A DNA stretch of 64,000 nucleotides from Leucobacter weissii (lineage in GTDB: Bacteria > Actinomycetota > Actinomycetes > Actinomycetales > Microbacteriaceae). The DNA lies in assembly GCF_017565745.1 (NCBI RefSeq), contig NZ_JAGDYM010000007.1:212370-276369 (forward strand), in the 5' to 3' direction. A model generated the notes under the pieces. It saw only the letters and a list, made by a program, of their open reading frames with translations. It was not told the DNA's origin and searched no databases. Of the stretch, positions 16,063-24,579 are shown piece by piece; position 1 is the first letter of the stretch, and each line of letters begins with the position of its first letter. Both the position numbers and the translations under genes were made by a program.

Positions 16063-16353
16063 ATGAGCGAGTTGGCGGCAGAGGCGCAATCGAATGAGAT
16101 CACTCTTTCGACGCGCGCGCTTGTTCCGACGCTGCACCGCATCGGCAATCGTGAGATCGAGGCGACCTTCCTCGGCAACAACACCCACGGTCAGCCGACC
16201 TGGGTGCTGTGGAACGCGGATGAGCCGTATCTGATCGGGGTGCTGCGGCAGGGCAAGATGGGTTTCACCTTCGAGCAGCGCACCAGTGCGGGCGTGGAGA
16301 TCCACGAGGACGTCTCGTTCAAGCGGGTCCGCAGAGCGCTCGATCGCGGCTGA
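16063..16353 (+). CDS. Conserved small hypothetical protein
   Basis: 96 residues, no signal peptide or membrane segment; predicted alpha/beta with central THGQPTWVLWNADEPYLIG and a basic C-terminus (SFKRVRRALDRG). I do not recognise the family. TATGAT ends 6 nt before ATG 16063, a leaderless promoter arrangement. The codon use includes more A/T (ctttcgacg, aatgag) than neighbours near the start. It sits between the aminopeptidase operon and a tRNA cluster. Confidence 0.65.
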   Translation: MSELAAEAQSNEITLSTRALVPTLHRIGNREIEATFLGNNTHGQPTWVLWNADEPYLIGVLRQGKMGFTFEQRTSAGVEIHEDVSFKRVRRALDRG

Positions 16354-16424
16354 GCCGATTTGCGTCGATGCGCCGGAACAACGTAAGCTATCTATTCGGT
16401 AGCCAACGACGCGCAAGCGTTCAC

Positions 16425-16497
16425 GGCCCCATCGTCTAGTGGCCTAGGACGTCGCCCTTTCACGGCGGTAACACGGGTTCGAATCCCGTTGGGGTCA
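16425..16497 (+). tRNA. tRNA-Glu (TTC)
   Basis: Acceptor GGCCCCA pairs with TGGGGTC (one G-T pair), with discriminator A. The D-arm is TCTAGTGGCCTAGGAC. The anticodon stem CGCC/GGCG carries loop CTTTCAC with anticodon TTC. The T-arm is ACGGGTTCGAATCCCGT. The length is 73 nt and the 3' CCA is not encoded. It is the first of three tRNAs in the order Glu-Asp-Phe. Confidence 0.97.
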
Positions 16498-16526
16498 CTG
16501 ACTACCACAACAATTGAATACACCAT

Positions 16527-16603
16527 GGCCCTGTGGCGCAGTTGGTTAGCGCGCCGCCCTGTCACGGCGGAGGTCGCGGGTTCAAGTCCCGTCAGGGTCG
16601 CCA
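16527..16603 (+). tRNA. tRNA-Asp (GTC)
   Basis: Acceptor GGCCCTG pairs with CAGGGTC, discriminator G followed by an encoded CCA. The D-arm is GCGCAGTTGGTTAGCGC. The anticodon stem CCGCC/GGCGG holds loop CTGTCAC with anticodon GTC. The T-arm is GCGGGTTCAAGTCCCGT. It lies 29 bases after tRNA-Glu, so the two are probably co-transcribed. Confidence 0.97.
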
Positions 16604-16640
16604 GATGAAAGAGGCCCTTCTTCGGAAGGGCTTCTTCATC
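16604..16640 (+). terminator. Hairpin after tRNA-Asp, probable terminator or processing hairpin
   Basis: A long stem with a TTCG loop: the GCCCTTC arm pairs with GAAGGGC, extended by GATGAA pairing with TTCATC across small bulges. It starts immediately after the CCA of tRNA-Asp. It is followed by cttcggcgg rather than a T-run, so it may terminate weakly or mark a processing site ahead of tRNA-Phe, 30 bases downstream. Confidence 0.65.
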
Positions 16641-16669
16641 TTCGGCGGTCGTCGCATGGTGGCCGCCAC

Positions 16670-16742
16670 GGCTCTGTAGCTCAGTTGGTAGAGCGTTCGA
16701 CTGAAAATCGAAAGGTCACCGGATCGATGCCGGTCGGAGCCA
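16670..16742 (+). tRNA. tRNA-Phe (GAA)
   Basis: Acceptor GGCTCTG pairs with CGGAGCC, discriminator A, no encoded CCA. The D-arm is GCTCAGTTGGTAGAGC. The anticodon stem TCGA/TCGA encloses loop CTGAAAA with anticodon GAA. The T-arm is ACCGGATCGATGCCGGT, in which the usual TTC of the T loop reads ATC. Third tRNA of the cluster, followed by a strong hairpin. Confidence 0.96.
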
Positions 16743-16767
16743 CGTAGCGGCTATTACACCGTTACCG

Positions 16768-16798
16768 AACCCTCGCAAGGCTTCTACTTGCGGGGGTT
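16768..16798 (+). terminator. Terminator hairpin after tRNA cluster
   Basis: AACCCTCGCAAG pairs with CTTGCGGGGGTT around a 7-nt loop (gcttcta) and is followed by ctcttgtgttc, which is moderately T-rich. It ends the tRNA-Phe transcript and may also serve the convergent minus-strand membrane-protein gene whose stop is at 16858. Confidence 0.8.
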
Positions 16799-16857
16799 CT
16801 CTTGTGTTCCCCCTGGTCAGGAGCTGGTTGTGCGGCCCGCTCCGCTGGCCCGGTTCC

Positions 16858-17244
16858 TCAGCCGCGAGCGGGGAGTGCCCGCAACGCGATCGCCTGGCTC
16901 ATTGCGAAGAGGGCGATGTCGATCGCCACGGTGACGACCGCGGCGACGATGAGCAGCGTCGCCGCGGTCGCCGAGGCGAACCCGACGGCGACGGTGGCGA
17001 GCACGTTGACGATCATCACGGAACGCAGAGCCGCGCGCAGGGAGAGCCGTGCGAGCATCCACACGATGCCGCCGGCCCACACCACGACGGCGGCACCGGC
17101 GACCGCGATGAGCGGCGGGGGCAGCGCGAGGCCGTCGGCGATCCGCCCGGCGAACAGGGCCACGGCCGTGCCGAGCACCGCGCAGTAGAGGGCGTCGAGA
17201 CGCAGGCTCCACCGTCCGAACCTCTCGCCGTCGATCTCTCGCAT
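16858..17244 (-). CDS. Small integral membrane protein, four predicted helices
   Basis: 128 residues that are almost all membrane: helices near LDALYCAVLGTAVALFAG, PPPLIAVAGAAVVVWAGGIV, LRSVMIVNVLATVAVGFASA and ATLLIVAAVVTVAIDIALFA. Hydrophilic residues are confined to the termini (MREIDGERFGRW). AGGAG lies 6 nt before ATG 17244. The plus-strand frame over the same bases gives only Arg/His-rich non-protein-like sequence. Family not recognised. Confidence 0.72.
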   Translation of the reverse strand: MREIDGERFGRWSLRLDALYCAVLGTAVALFAGRIADGLALPPPLIAVAGAAVVVWAGGIVWMLARLSLRAALRSVMIVNVLATVAVGFASATAATLLIVAAVVTVAIDIALFAMSQAIALRALPARG

Positions 17245-17349
17245 CGGGGCTCCTGTTCGTCGCGTGGGAAGTCGATCAGCACGAGCGTATCGCTGCGCGG
17301 CCGGGTATCACCGGCGGATACCGGGGTGTCGGACTCGCGTCGGGAGCCC

Positions 17350-17625
17350 TCAGCCTGCGAGCGTGCGAGTGAGCCGCACAGCGAGCAGGCCCGCGGAGAC
17401 GAGCAGTTCGAGATAGGCGAGGACGAGACCGAGGACCGCGGCCCAGATGAGCGGCCCGCGTCGCCGCATCGCGCGATGCCCGATGATCACGGCCGCGGCA
17501 CCGATCGCGACGAGGATCAGGTAGTCCGGGATCCCGCCCGGCAGGGCGAAGAGCATGCCCATCGCGGCGATGCCGGCGACGAGTGCGATGAGGTGGGGCG
17601 TCCGTGCGGGAGTCGTCTCCGTCAT
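17350..17625 (-). CDS. Small integral membrane protein, three predicted helices
   Basis: 91 residues with helices at HLIALVAGIAAMGMLFALPGG, PDYLILVAIGAAAVIIGHRAM and LIWAAVLGLVLAYLELLVSAGLL. The GHRAMRRRG loop is positively charged and so probably cytoplasmic. TATCCT ends 6 nt before ATG 17625 (leaderless), and GAGAGG could also act as a weak Shine-Dalgarno. Function unknown; it resembles DUF4190-like small proteins only in general form. Confidence 0.68.
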   Translation of the reverse strand: MTETTPARTPHLIALVAGIAAMGMLFALPGGIPDYLILVAIGAAAVIIGHRAMRRRGPLIWAAVLGLVLAYLELLVSAGLLAVRLTRTLAG

Positions 17626-17656
17626 CCTCTCAGGATAGGCGGCGGAGCGCGCGAGC

Positions 17657-17995
17657 TCAGTCGTCCGATTCGCGCTCGCTCTGGTCCCTGCGCAGGAAGA
17701 TCACCTCGACGGCGAGGACGAGGGCCGCGAGGACAGAGACGCTCGCGGGCACGAAATACATCAGCAGGTGGATCGTCCGGTCCTCCTCCGGAAGGAACAT
17801 CTCGATCCACACCACGACGAGCCCGACGGCGGTGGCGATCCCCCCGACGATGCTCGCGCCGTGGAACAGGATCCGTGCGGTGCCGCCCGTTCGACTGAAG
17901 CGGTACTTGGCGTCGATGCTGAAGAAGATCATGAGGGTTACGAGCAACCCGGCGAACTCCACGAGTTGACCGGTTCCCAGCTCCTGCAGATACAC
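17657..17995 (-). CDS. Small membrane protein, three predicted helices
   Basis: 112 residues: helices at LVEFAGLLVTLMIFFSIDA, ILFHGASIVGGIATAVGLVVVWIEMF and YFVPASVSVLAALVLAVEVIFL, with a charged C-terminal tail (RRDQSERESDD). GTG 17995 has GGGAGGGAATCC directly upstream; the frame upstream of it is Arg-rich and not protein-like. Same strand as the two preceding small membrane genes, 31 bases from the nearest, so they may form a loose group. Family not recognised. Confidence 0.65.
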   Translation of the reverse strand: MYLQELGTGQLVEFAGLLVTLMIFFSIDAKYRFSRTGGTARILFHGASIVGGIATAVGLVVVWIEMFLPEEDRTIHLLMYFVPASVSVLAALVLAVEVIFLRRDQSERESDD

Positions 17996-18276
17996 GGATT
18001 CCCTCCCCCTGCCCGTGGTGAGACCATAGCCCACCCCTCGGGCGCCCTCAAGGCCTTGCCGCCCCGATGGGGCTGTGCCGCCGCAGTCGGGTTCGCGACG
18101 CGATCGGCCGCCGCGTCCTCGATCATCGGCTACTATCTGCTCATGCGCGCGCAGACCGTCGTGGGCCCGCTGCTCTCCGGCTCCGGCGCTCGCCGTCGCC
18201 GATCCGCGGCAGCGCGATGCGAGGCGGTTCCGTCCGGGTTTCCGCTCGGTGTTCCTCAAGAGGGTGGGTGGCAGAC

Positions 18277-18648
18277 ATGGCGCTGGTCTGGGTGCTCGGC
18301 GCGGTGTGCTTCGAGGTGTTCGCCACGGTGTCGCTCCGAGCAGGAGTCGACGACTCGCGCTGGTACCTGGCTGCGACGCTCGGATACGTCGTCTCCTACG
18401 CCCTCCTCGGCCTGGCGCTTCGCGCCGGTATGCCCGTCGGAGTCGCCTACGCGATCTGGGGCGCGGTCGGCGTCGTCGCCACGGCGATCCTCGGCATCGC
18501 GCTGTTCGGCGAGGGACTGAGCATTCCGCAGCTGCTCGGCATCGGCGTGATCGTGCTCGGCGTGGTCCTCGTCGAGACCGGCGCGGGCAGACGGAGCGCT
18601 CCTGCCGGCGGAGCCGAATCCGGCGGTCTCGAACGGGGGCTCTCGTGA
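18277..18648 (+). CDS. SMR family multidrug/guanidinium exporter subunit A
   Basis: 123 residues, four helices of the small multidrug resistance fold: WVLGAVCFEVFATVSLRAG carries the essential Glu of helix 1, followed by LGYVVSYALLGLALRAGMPVG, VAYAIWGAVGVVATAILGI and LLGIGVIVLGVVLVET. A roughly 20-residue polar C-terminal extension (GRRSAPAGGAESGGLERGLS) is longer than in single-gene SMRs. It overlaps the next SMR gene by one base (TGATG), so the pair probably forms an obligate antiparallel heterodimer. The 281-base gap upstream contains a TACTAT -10-like box near 18132; I see no guanidine riboswitch motif there. Confidence 0.88.
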   Translation: MALVWVLGAVCFEVFATVSLRAGVDDSRWYLAATLGYVVSYALLGLALRAGMPVGVAYAIWGAVGVVATAILGIALFGEGLSIPQLLGIGVIVLGVVLVETGAGRRSAPAGGAESGGLERGLS

Positions 18649-18962
18649 TGGCCTGGACCTGGCTGCTCGCCGCCATAGTGTTCGAGGTGGCGGCGACGCT
18701 CTGCCTGAGCGCATCCGACGGCCTGCGCAAGAAGAGGTGGCTGGCGCCGGTCGCGCTCGGGTACGCCGCAGCGTTCCTCCTCCTCTCGCTCTCCCTGCGG
18801 GAGGGGATGCCGGTCGCGGTGGGCTACGGCATCTGGACGGCGGTCGGAATATCGGCCGTGGCTATTCTCGCGCGGGTGATCTGGAAGGATCCGCTCACCC
18901 GGCGCATGCTGGTCGGCATCGCGCTGATCGTCGTCGGCGTGGCGCTCGTGCGCCTGGGATAG
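18648..18962 (+). CDS. SMR family multidrug/guanidinium exporter subunit B
   Basis: 104 residues with the same four-helix fold: WTWLLAAIVFEVAATLCLSAS has the conserved helix-1 Glu, then LGYAAAFLLLSLSLREGMPV, VGYGIWTAVGISAVAILARV and MLVGIALIVVGVALVRLG. The loop after helix 1 (DGLRKKRW) is strongly basic, whereas the partner has an acidic loop (GVDDSRW). This opposite charge bias is expected if the two subunits insert in opposite orientations. ATG 18648 is chosen; GTG 18645 is a possible alternative. Confidence 0.88.
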   Translation: MAWTWLLAAIVFEVAATLCLSASDGLRKKRWLAPVALGYAAAFLLLSLSLREGMPVAVGYGIWTAVGISAVAILARVIWKDPLTRRMLVGIALIVVGVALVRLG

Positions 18963-19012
18963 GGCGCGGCGTCCGGAATCCACGCGTCGGCGGGACGCTA
19001 AGCTCGGTGAAC

Positions 19013-19555
19013 ATGGCGATTGGCGCGACGATCCGCACCTGCGAGGTGGAGCTGGCGGACGTGGACCGGGGCGTCTACGAGGAGTTCTCGCTGCGCCTGG
19101 CCCAGCACCCCTCGGAGACCGGCGCCTTCCTGGCGACCCGTCTGCTCGCCTACTGCCTGGAGTACGAGGAGGGCATCGCCTTCGGCGCGGGCGGCATCTC
19201 GTCGTCGGACGAGCCGGCGGTGCTGGTGCGGGATCTCACCGGCCGGGTCACCGTCTGGATCGAGATCGGGGCTCCCGATGCGCAGCGCCTCCACTTCGGC
19301 AGCAAGCTCGCGGACCGCGTCGCGGTCTACACCCACCGAGATCCCGCGAAGCTGCTCTCGGCATGGTCGGGGAAGACGATCCACCGGGCCGAGGAGATCG
19401 TCCTGCGCTCGTTCGACCCGGGCTTCGTCGACGCGATCGTCGCCGCGCTGGCCCGGCGCAACGCGCTGACGCTCTCGGCGACCGAGGGGCAGCTCTACCT
19501 CGAATGCAACGGCACGGCGCTCAGCTCGCCGATCCACGAGCACCGGCTCGGCTGA
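19013..19555 (+). CDS. YaeQ family protein
   Basis: 180 residues matching YaeQ over its length: ATIRTCEVELADVDRGVYEE, RLAQHPSETGAFLATRLLAY, SSSDEPAVLVRD, VTVWIEIGAPDAQRLHFGSK and the C-terminal LTLSATEGQLYLECNG. YaeQ proteins have a nuclease-like fold (related to PD-(D/E)XK enzymes); their cellular job is unresolved. TAAGCT lies 8 nt before ATG 19013, suggesting a leaderless or very short leader mRNA. It is convergent with the IclR gene at 19587. Confidence 0.87.
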   Translation: MAIGATIRTCEVELADVDRGVYEEFSLRLAQHPSETGAFLATRLLAYCLEYEEGIAFGAGGISSSDEPAVLVRDLTGRVTVWIEIGAPDAQRLHFGSKLADRVAVYTHRDPAKLLSAWSGKTIHRAEEIVLRSFDPGFVDAIVAALARRNALTLSATEGQLYLECNGTALSSPIHEHRLG

Positions 19556-19586
19556 CGCGCCGACCCGGGTGCCGACCCGCCGGGGC

Positions 19587-20393
19587 TCATCCCGGGCTCA
19601 CGGTGAACTGCGGGGCCGCCGCCAGCTGCGCGTAGTCCGTGCTGATCTGGCTCGCCGTGCGCAGCAGCAGCGGTAGGCACTCGTCGATGAGCTGCCGATG
19701 GCTGAGCTCCGAGGAGATCGCCGCGATGTTGATCGCGGCGAAGACTCGACCCTCGCCATCGCGCAGCGGAGCGGCGACCGAGCGGACTCCGGGATGGATC
19801 TCCTCGTCGGTCGCGGCCCAGCCCTGTGCCCTGATCTCCCGGAGCTGCTCCTCGAGCATGCGGCGGTCGATCGGATGGTGCGGGATCACGGGGGAGCGGG
19901 GGGCGAGCGCGAGGGTCGTCTCGAGGTGCTCCGGCGAGAGCGACGCGAGCAGCACCTTGCCGAGCGCGGTGCTCTCGCTCGGCAGGCGAGTGCCGACGTC
20001 GACCGAGAGCGCGACCATCTTGGGGATCTCGACTCTGGCCACGTAGATGATGTCGGCGCCGTCGAGCTGAGCGATCGAGGCGGCTTGGTTGGTCGTCTTC
20101 ACGAGATCCGCGAGATGGGCCCGCGCCGCGGCCCATACGCCGCTTCGCAGCACGTGGGCCATGCCCAGTTCGAGTACGCGGGGGGTGACGGTGTAGCCGC
20201 CCTCTTCGCTGCGCACGTAACCGAGATGCTCGAGGGTGAGGATGACTCGCCTGGCGGTGGCCCGCGCCAGGCCGGTGGAGGTCGCGACCTCCCGGAGCGT
20301 GAGCGGACGTTTGCTGTCGCCGAAGCTCCGGAGCACCTCGACACCTCGAGCCACCGCTTCGACGAAGTCGGGCCCCACCTCATTCCGCGACAC
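19587..20393 (-). CDS. IclR family regulator, PcaR/PobR-like, of the hydroxyquinol operon
   Basis: 268 residues: winged helix at about 10-75 (ARGVEVLRSFGDSKRPLTLRE, GLARATARRVILTLEHLGYV) and effector domain to the end (TALGKVLLASLSPEHLETTL, DEEIHPGVRSVAAPLRDGEG). The length and the ARATARR recognition helix are those of the PcaR/PobR/CatR-type regulators of protocatechuate and beta-ketoadipate pathways. GTG 20393 has AGGAG 9 nt upstream. It is divergent from the aromatic operon across an AT-rich control region. It is therefore the probable regulator and may respond to an aromatic or 3-oxoadipate-type ligand. Confidence 0.9.
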   Translation of the reverse strand: MSRNEVGPDFVEAVARGVEVLRSFGDSKRPLTLREVATSTGLARATARRVILTLEHLGYVRSEEGGYTVTPRVLELGMAHVLRSGVWAAARAHLADLVKTTNQAASIAQLDGADIIYVARVEIPKMVALSVDVGTRLPSESTALGKVLLASLSPEHLETTLALAPRSPVIPHHPIDRRMLEEQLREIRAQGWAATDEEIHPGVRSVAAPLRDGEGRVFAAINIAAISSELSHRQLIDECLPLLLRTASQISTDYAQLAAAPQFTVSPG

Positions 20394-20469
20394 CGAAGCG
20401 GCTCCTCACTCTTCCTTATGCATCTCGAGAATTTCGAGTTTCACCAGTATAAGAATACACGGTTTTGCC

Positions 20470-20600
20470 GTTCAGCGAACGAGTGGCCAGTTTTCAAAAC
20501 TCACCGGTATTCCCGGAATATCAAGATATTCATCGGACTTGACAAAGCGGTTGGGGTGGATCACAATCGGAAATGCGCCGATAGTGCCCGCTGAGCGAAC
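20470..20600. promoter_or_regulatory. Two candidate IclR operator sites flanking the catabolic promoter
   Basis: GTTCAGCGAAC at 20470-20480 is a GTTC-N3-GAAC dyad. GCTGAGCGAAC at 20590-20600 matches it at 9 of 11 positions. They lie on either side of the plus-strand promoter at 20539-20567, the first next to the IclR gene and the second just after the probable transcription start. The surrounding 20400-20600 stretch is unusually AT-rich for this genome. Binding by the adjacent IclR protein is an inference. Confidence 0.45.
20539..20567 (+). promoter_or_regulatory. Sigma70-type promoter of the aromatic catabolic operon
   Basis: TTGACA at 20539-20544 and CACAAT at 20562-20567 with a 17-base spacer: a perfect -35 and a fair -10 in a GC-rich genome. 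It points at the flavoprotein hydroxylase gene about 95 bases downstream, leaving a leader that contains the tandem repeat at 20613-20650. Confidence 0.65.
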
Positions 20601-20612
20601 ACTAGGGCGGTA

Positions 20613-20650
20613 GATGAACTCAATGAGGAGTCGATGAACTCAATGAAGAG
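20613..20650 (+). repeat. Tandem direct repeat in the leader of the aromatic operon
   Basis: GATGAACTCAATGAGGAG (20613-20630) is followed after 2 bases by GATGAACTCAATGAAGAG (20633-20650): 17 of 18 identical, period 20. The second copy supplies the GAGGAG Shine-Dalgarno for the TTG start at 20662. Each copy also contains an ATG that opens a very short frame (7 and 13 codons). Confidence 0.85.
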
Positions 20651-20661
20651 GAGCGTGGATC

Positions 20662-22181
<1,520 letters not shown>

Positions 22182-22185
<4 letters not shown>

Positions 22186-23531
22186 GCATCATGGCGACCA
22201 TTTCGCGCAGAACCCTGATCCGCGGAGGCACGGTCATCGCCGGGGCCGAGGCGGGCGAAGCGATCGAACGCGGCGAGGTGCTCGTCGACGACGGGATCGT
22301 CGTCGCGGTCGGCCGCTCCCTCGAAGCCGAGGGGGCCGAGATCGTCGAGGCGGACGGGATGATCGTCATGCCGGGGCTCGTCGACACGCACAAGCACACC
22401 TGGCAGTCCGCGATCCGGCATCGTTGCACCGACATCGACCTCAACCCCTACTTCGGCGAGATGTTCGCGAACCGGGGGGCGAGATACTCCGCGGAAGACG
22501 TCTACATCGGGAACCTCCTCGGCGCGCTCGCCGCGATCGACGGCGGAACGACCACGCTGATGGACTGGTCGCACATCCAGAACTCGCCCGCGCACAGCGA
22601 CCGGGCGATCGACGCCCTCCAGGAATCGGGGATCCGTGCGATCTTCGGGCACGGCTGGCCGTGCGTCGATCTCTTCGACTGGATCGCCGACAGCGCACTG
22701 CCGCACACGGACGACGTGAGACGGATCCGGGAGAGCCGCCTCTCGGACGATGGGGCGCTCGTGACCCTGCAGCTCGCGGGACGCGGCCCCGAACTCGCCA
22801 CGATCGAGGCGACCCGCGCCGACCTGGCGATGGCGCGAGACCTCGGGATCCGCACCTCCATCCACATGGGGTGCGGCGTGGAGCGCGGAGAGCTCGCCGC
22901 GATCGCGCAGCTCGGGGAGGCCGGACTGCTCGGATCCGACCTGAACTTCGTCCACTGCAGCGAGAGCAGCGACGCCGAGCTGGACCTGATGGCCGAGCAC
23001 GGCATCAGCATCTCGCTCGCCCCCCAGCACGAGTTCATCATGGGCGGGATCGGCTACAGCCCGATCGACCGCTGTCAGGCCCGGGGCATCAGCATCGGCC
23101 TCAGCAGCGATACCGAAGCGGTCGGTCCGGCGGATCTGTTCGTGCAGATGCGCGCGGCGCTGGCCGCGCAACGGAGCGTCGTCAACGAGGGCCGCAGTCG
23201 CGCCGTGCCGGTGCCCGAGCCGCTGTCTGCGGCCGATGTGTTCCGGATGGCCACGCTCGGAGGAGCGGAGGCGTTGGGAATCGCCGATCGCGTCGGAGTG
23301 CTCCGCCCCGGCTACCAGGCCGATCTCATCCTCATCCGCGGGGCCGATCTGAATCTGCACCCCGTCTCGGATCCGATCGCGGCCGTGGTGACGGCGGCCC
23401 ATCCGGGGAACGTCGACTCGGTCATGGTCGCCGGGCGCTTCCTGAAACGAGCCGGCGCGCTGGTGGGCCGCGATCTCGAGGGGGTGCGCGCCGCCGCTCA
23501 GGAGTCCCACGATCGGCTCCTGCGCGACTGA
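22182..23531 (+). CDS. TRZ/ATZ-type amidohydrolase or deaminase
   Basis: 449 residues of the metal-dependent hydrolase superfamily (cytosine deaminase/AtzA/8-oxoguanine deaminase branch). Metal site: MPGLVDTHKHTWQSAIRHR, later RTSIHMGCGVE, NFVHCSESS and GLSSDTEAV, giving the expected His/His/His/His/Asp pattern. GTG 22182 overlaps the hydroxylase stop (GTGA); ATG 22191 is an alternative. It likely removes an amino group or cleaves an amide or ring bond before hydroxylation. The substrate is unknown. Its presence suggests the imported compound carries nitrogen. Confidence 0.86.
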
Positions 23532-23586
23532 GACGGATGACCGAGACCCGACCACCAGATATCGACAGCAAGAAAGCAGAGCACGC

Positions 23587-24543
23587 ATGACACTCGATCC
23601 AGAATTCGCCGGGTTCCTCTCCTTCCTGAAGGAGGTGGGCGCCCCTTCGACGTTCGACGGCACGCCGGAGGAGGCCAGGCTGCGGATGGCGGAGACCATC
23701 GAGGGGGGATGGGATCGCGACGCCTTCCCGGCGGTCGCCTCGGTATCGGAGCAGGAGGTGGGATCGATCCCGACCCCGGTGCAGATCGTACGGCCGGTGA
23801 CGGAGAAGGCCAGCGTCCCCACCGTCGTGCTCTTCCATCCCGGAGGATTCATCGTCGGCGCGGCGCGGCTCGTGCAGGACGTGGCCCAGCGACTCGCGAA
23901 CGAGATGGAGGCCGTGATCGTCTCCGTCGACTATCGACTGGCTCCCGAGCATCCGTTCCCCGCCGCGCCCGAAGACGCCGTCGAGGTGACGGCCTGGGCG
24001 CATGCGCACATCTCCGAGCTGGGAGGGGATGCCGCGAGGCTCGCCGTCGCGGGGGAGAGCTCCGGCGCCAACCTCGCCACCGTCGCCGCGCGTGCGATGC
24101 GGGATCGCGGCATCCCGGTGGCGGCCCAGCTCCTCGCGTCGCCGTACACCGATTTCTCGAGGGACTACCCGTCCGCGCTCGAGAACGGCGCCGGCTTCTT
24201 CCTCTCGAAAGCCGACCTCGATCTGATCCGGCGCACCTACCTCCCCGACGCCGAGGCGGCGAGGCTCCCGGACGCCTCTCCCGCGCGCGGCGATCTGGCG
24301 GGCACGGCTCCGGCCGTGATCGGCGTCGCGGGCTTCGACCCCCTGCGAGACGACGGAACGGTCTACGCGGCGAAACTGCTGCAGGCCGACGTGCCCGTGC
24401 AGCTCCGGGTCTTCCCCGGACTCATCCACCCGTTCTTCGGCATGGCCGGAGTCTCGGCGGCGGCTCGGGCGGCGGGGGACGAGCTGATCGCCCTGTTCTC
24501 CGCCGCGATCGAGCGGTCGGCTCTGGTCCCCGCCTCGGCGTAG
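23587..24543 (+). CDS. Alpha/beta hydrolase, hormone-sensitive-lipase-like esterase
   Basis: 318 residues. The oxyanion-hole motif is FHPGGFIVG (HPGG in place of HGGG). The nucleophile elbow is GESSGAN, and the Asp/His partners probably lie in GFDPLRDDG and FPGLIHPFFGM. This is the HSL branch (family IV) of carboxylesterases acting on short-chain or aryl esters. 55 bases separate it from the amidohydrolase gene. In this operon it may hydrolyse an ester or lactone in the upper part of the pathway. Confidence 0.87.
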   Translation: MTLDPEFAGFLSFLKEVGAPSTFDGTPEEARLRMAETIEGGWDRDAFPAVASVSEQEVGSIPTPVQIVRPVTEKASVPTVVLFHPGGFIVGAARLVQDVAQRLANEMEAVIVSVDYRLAPEHPFPAAPEDAVEVTAWAHAHISELGGDAARLAVAGESSGANLATVAARAMRDRGIPVAAQLLASPYTDFSRDYPSALENGAGFFLSKADLDLIRRTYLPDAEAARLPDASPARGDLAGTAPAVIGVAGFDPLRDDGTVYAAKLLQADVPVQLRVFPGLIHPFFGMAGVSAAARAAGDELIALFSAAIERSALVPASA

Positions 24544-24579
24544 ACCACTTATATCACTCACCTGAAAGGACACAGACGA

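Noticed and set aside
17996..18276. Guanidine riboswitch upstream of the SMR pair
   Set aside because: The conserved CTGGTCCGAGAG and ACACGG-type segments of the guanidine-I class, or ACGR-loop hairpins of guanidine-II, are not visible.
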